Source of the DNA: Bacteroidota bacterium
Lineage (GTDB): Bacteria; Bacteroidota; Bacteroidia; UKL13-3
Reading direction: 5' to 3'
Assembly: GCA_947462865.1 (NCBI GenBank)
Contig: CANHRW010000049.1
Location: forward strand, 1-10,790
Length of the DNA: 10,790 nucleotides
Part shown: one piece after another, positions 7,430 to 10,790 of the stretch
Numbering within the stretch: the first letter of the stretch is position 1
Layout of the letters: the number at the start of each line of letters is the position of its first letter
Made by a program: the position numbers and the translations under genes
The notes under the pieces: model-generated
Database searches by the model: none
What the model was told of the DNA's origin: nothing
The model's input: the letters and a program-made list of their open reading frames with translations, nothing else

Positions 7430-8590
7430 TTATTTGGTGTATAAATTTAGCCAGTTGTTTTTGTTCGCATCCCAAGAAACCAATTGTTGGATGATGTTAA
7501 AATTAGTCAAACTGGTAGTTTGTTCTTCAGAAAGTTGGTGCAATACCTGATTCAACTGAGCAGTTAAATTTTCTGGCGCAATACGGTGATAGTTTGTTTT
7601 CAAGTTGTCGAGGTGCTCATAGGGCAACCAGTTACCAGTAATGACAACTGAACCTGCTAATAAATGTTCGTATAAGGCTGAAGCAGCTTGATCTCTTCTC
7701 GATACCAAGACAAAAATATCTGTAGCGTATCGCAACGCGGTTACTTCTTCATTGCTCAAATAATTTTTATAAATTTTAAAGGGTAAATTGCCACTTTGCA
7801 TTTTTTGATTGACATGTACTTGATTGTGCTCAAAATCTCTTCCGTAGGTCATTGGAAAAATAACTTGAATAGTTTTTCCATCTATACCTGTAGTAGCAAG
7901 TTTTTGGAGGCTATCAATCATTAAATCAAATTGCATAATCTCATCTCCGCAATACCCACAGGTAATTACAATGTCTGTTTCATTGAACCCAAGAAAAAGT
8001 TTGGCCTGCAAGCGGGTTTGGGTGGCATGCTGTTTAAACATGTTTTCCATTACAGGCATGAGTGGAATCAGCTGTATCGATTCTATTTTTTTGTTTGGAT
8101 CGTACTTTGCCTGTACCTGATTTAAAAATACCCGATTCTCGGCAATTAAGGTATTGGCTAATGAGCAACTCAGTTGATTAAAGAAATGCCTCATTTTCCC
8201 AACCTGATTGAAATCACTCCCATAAAAAGTGAGGTATATAAACCTTGATTTTAACCTGAACAGCAGCACCAAAAATGCATAGTAATAATGCATGAATTGA
8301 AAATGAACATAATCGTATTTAGGCAACTTTGCACCTAACAATAACAAACGAACCAACTGAACAAAAACCCTCAATTTTGGAATTTGATGGTACCACTTAT
8401 TAGCATTAGGCAACACATGCAATTGGTTAAAATAAGGCCTTAAAAAATCAATGTCTGCCGGATTTTTTACAGAAGTAACCAAACAGTCCATTTGTGTCTG
8501 ACAGCCTTCCTCCTGCATTTTTTTGAGGGTTCGGACAACAAATGTTTTTACCAAATGGCTTTCGGAAACAATCAATAATTTCTTGGTCAT
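7430..8590 (-). CDS. Divergent GT4-like glycosyltransferase
   Basis: A 386-residue predicted GT-B glycosyltransferase. The N-terminal domain has KLLIVSE (4-10), KYDYVHFQFMHYY (91-103) and the strand-loop FIYLTFYGSDF (117-127), a pattern of enzymes whose acceptor lies at the membrane. The C-terminal domain has ITCGYCGDE (209-217), IQVIFPMTYG (241-250), YLSNEEVTALRYATDIFV (277-294) and RRDQAASALYEHLLAGS (298-314). Glu308 replaces the second Glu of EX7E and Asp300 stands where the first would be. The PMTYG and following pattern recalls WecF/GT56 and a related GT4 subgroup, so family placement is less certain than the enzyme class. No membrane helix is clear apart from a hydrophobic patch at 104-112. 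It starts in an ATGA overlap with the preceding glycosyltransferase gene, so the two are probably translated together. Donor and acceptor are unknown. Confidence 0.78.
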   Translation of the reverse strand: MTKKLLIVSESHLVKTFVVRTLKKMQEEGCQTQMDCLVTSVKNPADIDFLRPYFNQLHVLPNANKWYHQIPKLRVFVQLVRLLLLGAKLPKYDYVHFQFMHYYYAFLVLLFRLKSRFIYLTFYGSDFNQVGKMRHFFNQLSCSLANTLIAENRVFLNQVQAKYDPNKKIESIQLIPLMPVMENMFKQHATQTRLQAKLFLGFNETDIVITCGYCGDEIMQFDLMIDSLQKLATTGIDGKTIQVIFPMTYGRDFEHNQVHVNQKMQSGNLPFKIYKNYLSNEEVTALRYATDIFVLVSRRDQAASALYEHLLAGSVVITGNWLPYEHLDNLKTNYHRIAPENLTAQLNQVLHQLSEEQTTSLTNFNIIQQLVSWDANKNNWLNLYTK

Positions 8591-9720
8591 CTTTGGGTAT
8601 TAAAAAGTTCAGAAATGTATTGATTGTATAATTGAGCAGTTCCTGATGCCGAACGTTCTTGCACATTCTTTTTACTAATTACTCCATGCTGGTCTATCAA
8701 TGCAGGATTGTTTACATAATTAGCTAGTGCCTTTTTCATGGCATGTATTTCCAAAGGTTCAATGTATCCGTTTACTTGATGGCTGAGGTATTCTGAAACA
8801 TTTAAAATTTGGTCACTGATTACCACGCCCATTCCTGAAGCCATCCCTTCTATGAGGGTATTGGGACCATTTGAGTTTTTAGCGGGTATAAATAATACAT
8901 CTGCATTTTTGTATATCAGGTGTAAATCGTTCCAATGAGCTATGCCATCTATAAAATGAACGGCATTTTGTAAGCCTTTGGCTTGAATGAAATCTTCACA
9001 TTGTTTGCGCATAGAACCATGGGCATTCATGCGCATACTCACTCCTGGATATAATTGAATGAGTTCTGAAAAAACTTCTATTGCAAAAAGGGGGTTGTAC
9101 GCATCTTCTAGCCTTCCAGGAAACAATACTGTTAAATTATCTGAAGCATTTTTGTTGCGTTTTTCATGCTTCAAATGCACGTCAATGTCTTGTGGGTATC
9201 TGGTTAACCTCACTTTAGAAGCAGGATACTTGTACAATTCTATAAATTGATTAACCACATTTGGCCCCATTGCAAACAAGCGATCCATTGGCCTAAAAAA
9301 CAACAAAGTAAATTGCCTCAATATTCTTTTTACCTGAAACAAAAATGGATGAATAGAAAACCTATTCAGTTCCAATGTTTCTGTATAAAATATAACTTTT
9401 TTATGATTGATTTTTGCCCATAACAAAACCATTAAATGCATGGGAATAAAAAAACCTCCCATAATAATTATATCTGGATTGAACGTATTTAATTTTTTAA
9501 ACACGCTGTAATTGAAATAGCCAAAAAAGCGAATGTTTTTTGAGCCTTCTAAAATTTCACAATGTTCACCTAATGGAATTTTCCAAAACTCAGGTCTGTC
9601 TTTTTCTAAATGCACATAAAACCAAAACTTAGCTTGGTAATAGGCCTGCAAAGCCTCACAAAACTTTACTTGATAAGGCGCGGCCATATTGCTCAGAAAT
9701 ACCAGTTTAGGTTGACTCAT
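8587..9720 (-). CDS. GT4-family glycosyltransferase
   Basis: A 377-residue GT-B glycosyltransferase. The N-terminal domain opens PKLVFLSNMAAPYQVKF (4-20), and the 'AxPYQV.F' stretch is typical of GT4 enzymes. NPDIIIMGGFF (81-91) and KVIFYTETLE (108-117) are the next strands. The C-terminal nucleotide-binding domain has LTVLFPGRLEDAYNP (196-210), VHFIDGI (254-260), ADVLFIPAKNSNGPN (273-287) and TLIEGMASGMGVVIS (288-302), with Glu291 as the second Glu of the EX7E element. The segment at 81-102 and the basic, hydrophobic stretch at 130-146 could bind the membrane surface. The product would extend an undecaprenyl-linked oligosaccharide in the cytoplasm. The gene starts in an ATGA overlap with the ATP-grasp gene and ends in an ATGA overlap with the next glycosyltransferase gene. 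The sugar specificity cannot be predicted. Confidence 0.88.
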   Translation of the reverse strand: MSQPKLVFLSNMAAPYQVKFCEALQAYYQAKFWFYVHLEKDRPEFWKIPLGEHCEILEGSKNIRFFGYFNYSVFKKLNTFNPDIIIMGGFFIPMHLMVLLWAKINHKKVIFYTETLELNRFSIHPFLFQVKRILRQFTLLFFRPMDRLFAMGPNVVNQFIELYKYPASKVRLTRYPQDIDVHLKHEKRNKNASDNLTVLFPGRLEDAYNPLFAIEVFSELIQLYPGVSMRMNAHGSMRKQCEDFIQAKGLQNAVHFIDGIAHWNDLHLIYKNADVLFIPAKNSNGPNTLIEGMASGMGVVISDQILNVSEYLSHQVNGYIEPLEIHAMKKALANYVNNPALIDQHGVISKKNVQERSASGTAQLYNQYISELFNTQR

Positions 9721-10724
9721 TTTTGTTTATGTAATGAAATTCCTTTGGCAATAACCGCGCCGTATGCTATTGTTAAATCAGCTGGCGAAGGTTGTTCGTT
9801 ATTGAGCCATTTTTTATACAATTCCGGCACATTCAAGCCTGACAAATGCGAAAACGGATAACCTCCTCCAAAGCGAGGATTTAAATCTATTAAAAACACC
9901 TCTCCCTCATTCGTTATAATAAAATCGGCATCTAACATGCCAATGTGTTTAGTATGTGAAGCAATTTCTTTTGCAACAAGTTGCAATTGTTCATTTTCAA
10001 CTATTTCAGCCATATCCGTTTCTCCGGCACGCATAGCTAATTTTCTTTTTGCTAATGCAGTAAAGAAATTACCCTCCAAATCATTTACAATATCAATTCC
10101 ATATTCTTGTCCAATGGCCATTTGCTGAATCAACATTTGGTTTTTTTGATTGGAAGGAACTGGGTCTTGTAAAAATGACTCTCCCAATTGTGCATTCAAA
10201 TGGTTAAAAGTATTGGTTAGAGCGTCTAAATTTTCTACTACACTTGTGGCTATTGAGCCGGTACCCCATCTGGGTTTTACAATAACCGGGAATTTTAACA
10301 AACCTGTTTGTATGGCTTTAGTTGCGTCCTCTAATGAAGTATATGTTTTAGGAATTTGAATGGTTTCTAAATTGCAAAAGCCAGAATAGGCCAATTTATC
10401 AAAACATTTTTCAATGGTTTCAGCGTCCGAAACAATGATTCGAGTACCAATACTTTCAAACTTAGCTTTTTCCTTAGAAAGCACACTCAAATCCATGTCA
10501 AACAATGGAATAATTAGCTGTATTTGATGGGTCCTACATAAATCTAACAAAAAAGGAATATATGCACTGCTTTTTATTGGGGGAGACACAAACGCTTGAT
10601 CGGCCTCGAACATACCTGAAGTTTGCGCTATGCTATTTGATGCAAATAGCTTTCCGCTAAAACTTTCCCTAAAAAAAGGGATCATGTAATTTCTTCTACC
10701 AATACTTGTAAACAGCACATTCAT
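9717..10724 (-). CDS. ATP-grasp ligase (carbamoyl-phosphate-synthase-like), polysaccharide-cluster type
   Basis: A 335-residue single ATP-grasp protein. The N-terminal part starts MNVLFTSIGRRNY (1-13), a Rossmann-like pre-ATP-grasp domain as in CarB-like proteins, with IIPLFDMDLSVL (71-82). The ATP-grasp fold carries FPVIVKPRWGTGS (145-157, Lys150 as the nucleotide-binding lysine), IGQEYGIDIV (204-213), MLDADFIIT (263-271) and LIDLNPRFGGGYP (278-290). Asp280 and Asn282 are the expected magnesium ligands. Family chemistry is formation of an acyl-phosphate from a carboxylate, then attack by an amine to give an amide. In this locus a uronic-acid carboxyl group or an amino acid is a plausible substrate, but this is inference. 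I chose the ATG at 10724 because the first strand follows directly and it lies 1 bp after the previous stop. An ATG at 10733 would add three residues and an 8-bp overlap. The 3' end overlaps the next gene by 4 bp (ATGA). Confidence 0.85.
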   Translation of the reverse strand: MNVLFTSIGRRNYMIPFFRESFSGKLFASNSIAQTSGMFEADQAFVSPPIKSSAYIPFLLDLCRTHQIQLIIPLFDMDLSVLSKEKAKFESIGTRIIVSDAETIEKCFDKLAYSGFCNLETIQIPKTYTSLEDATKAIQTGLLKFPVIVKPRWGTGSIATSVVENLDALTNTFNHLNAQLGESFLQDPVPSNQKNQMLIQQMAIGQEYGIDIVNDLEGNFFTALAKRKLAMRAGETDMAEIVENEQLQLVAKEIASHTKHIGMLDADFIITNEGEVFLIDLNPRFGGGYPFSHLSGLNVPELYKKWLNNEQPSPADLTIAYGAVIAKGISLHKQK

Positions 10725-10725
10725 A

Positions 10726-10790
10726 TTACCCATAGTTCTGAATTCTTAAAATGAGTCTGGCTATTAATTGAACTTCTTCTTCGCTCAAAG
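10726..10790 (-). CDS. C-terminal tail of an upstream gene (cut by window edge; possibly a DegT-type aminotransferase)
   Basis: One minus-strand frame is open from the window edge to a TAA at 10728-10726. It gives 20 residues that begin LSEEEVQLIARLI and end RIQNYG. An acidic LSEEEV followed by an amphipathic helix is a common last element of DegT/DnrJ/EryC1/StrS aminotransferases, and the 1-bp spacing to the ATP-grasp gene fits the rest of this operon. Another frame is also open here, ending at an overlapping TGA, but its residues (FERRRSSINSQTHF) look less like a protein end. Twenty residues are too few for a family call. Confidence 0.45.
   Translation of the reverse strand, partial: LSEEEVQLIARLILRIQNYG

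Larger units (their letters stand above)
1..10790 (-). other. Wzx/Wzy-dependent surface polysaccharide operon (both ends outside the window)
   Basis: Eleven frames, two of them partial, run in one direction with spacings in transcription order of about +1, -4, -4, +6, -11, -14, -14, +12, +3 and +1 bp (minus means overlap). No gap is long enough for an intrinsic terminator or an ordinary promoter, so one polycistronic transcript is the simplest reading. Content: flippase, polymerase, three glycosyltransferases, a dehydrogenase/acetyltransferase/aminotransferase set for a diacetamido-uronic acid, and two carboxylate-activating enzymes. No initiating phosphoglycosyltransferase, Wza/Wzc export genes, UDP-GlcNAc 6-dehydrogenase or 2-epimerase is visible here. 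Confidence 0.8.

Noticed and set aside
8448..8666. 72-codon minus-strand frame spanning the junction of two glycosyltransferase genes
   Set aside because: It lies entirely within two well-supported genes in another frame, and its Cys/Asn/Lys-rich translation has no recognisable domain.
9610..9861. Plus-strand frames, the largest here of 83 codons, with others near 991, 3712, 4985, 5319, 7931, 9059, 9937 and 10150
   Set aside because: All are antisense to strongly supported genes, are short and have no recognisable protein pattern.

Overview
The window is one uninterrupted stretch of a surface-polysaccharide (O-antigen or capsule type) biosynthesis locus. Every gene I can support lies on the minus strand, so transcription runs from position 10790 down to 1. 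The DNA is AT-rich. Nearly all starts lack a Shine-Dalgarno sequence and are preceded by A/T-rich DNA, and several proteins have the flavour of Bacteroidota polysaccharide clusters. I therefore infer a member of the Bacteroidota, without being able to name the genus. No tRNA, rRNA, insertion sequence, CRISPR array, terminator or clear promoter is visible, and no gap between genes exceeds 12 bp.

Layout in the direction of transcription: the last 20 codons of an upstream gene (10788-10726); an ATP-grasp ligase (10724-9717); two GT4-like glycosyltransferases (9720-8587 and 8590-7430); an asparagine-synthase-like protein whose glutaminase half looks inactive (7423-5702); a Wzx-type flippase (5712-4441); a Wzy-type polymerase (4454-3108); a third glycosyltransferase (3121-1946); then three sugar-nucleotide enzymes, namely a Gfo/Idh/MocA dehydrogenase (1933-929), a left-handed beta-helix N-acetyltransferase (925-464) and a DegT/DnrJ/EryC1/StrS aminotransferase cut by the window edge (462-1).

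The genes fit together as a Wzx/Wzy-dependent pathway. The last three form a WlbA/WlbB/WlbC (WbpB/WbpD/WbpE)-like set. In that pathway UDP-GlcNAc-uronic acid is oxidised at C3, transaminated, and acetylated to a 2,3-diacetamido-2,3-dideoxy-uronic acid nucleotide. Three glycosyltransferases would build a short lipid-linked repeat, Wzx would flip it and Wzy would polymerise it.

The most unusual part is that two different carboxylate-activating enzymes, the ATP-grasp protein and the asparagine-synthase-like protein with Ser in place of the catalytic Cys2, share an operon with a uronic-acid pathway. This suggests amide decoration of the glycan by a route that does not use glutamine hydrolysed in cis. 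That interpretation is inference.
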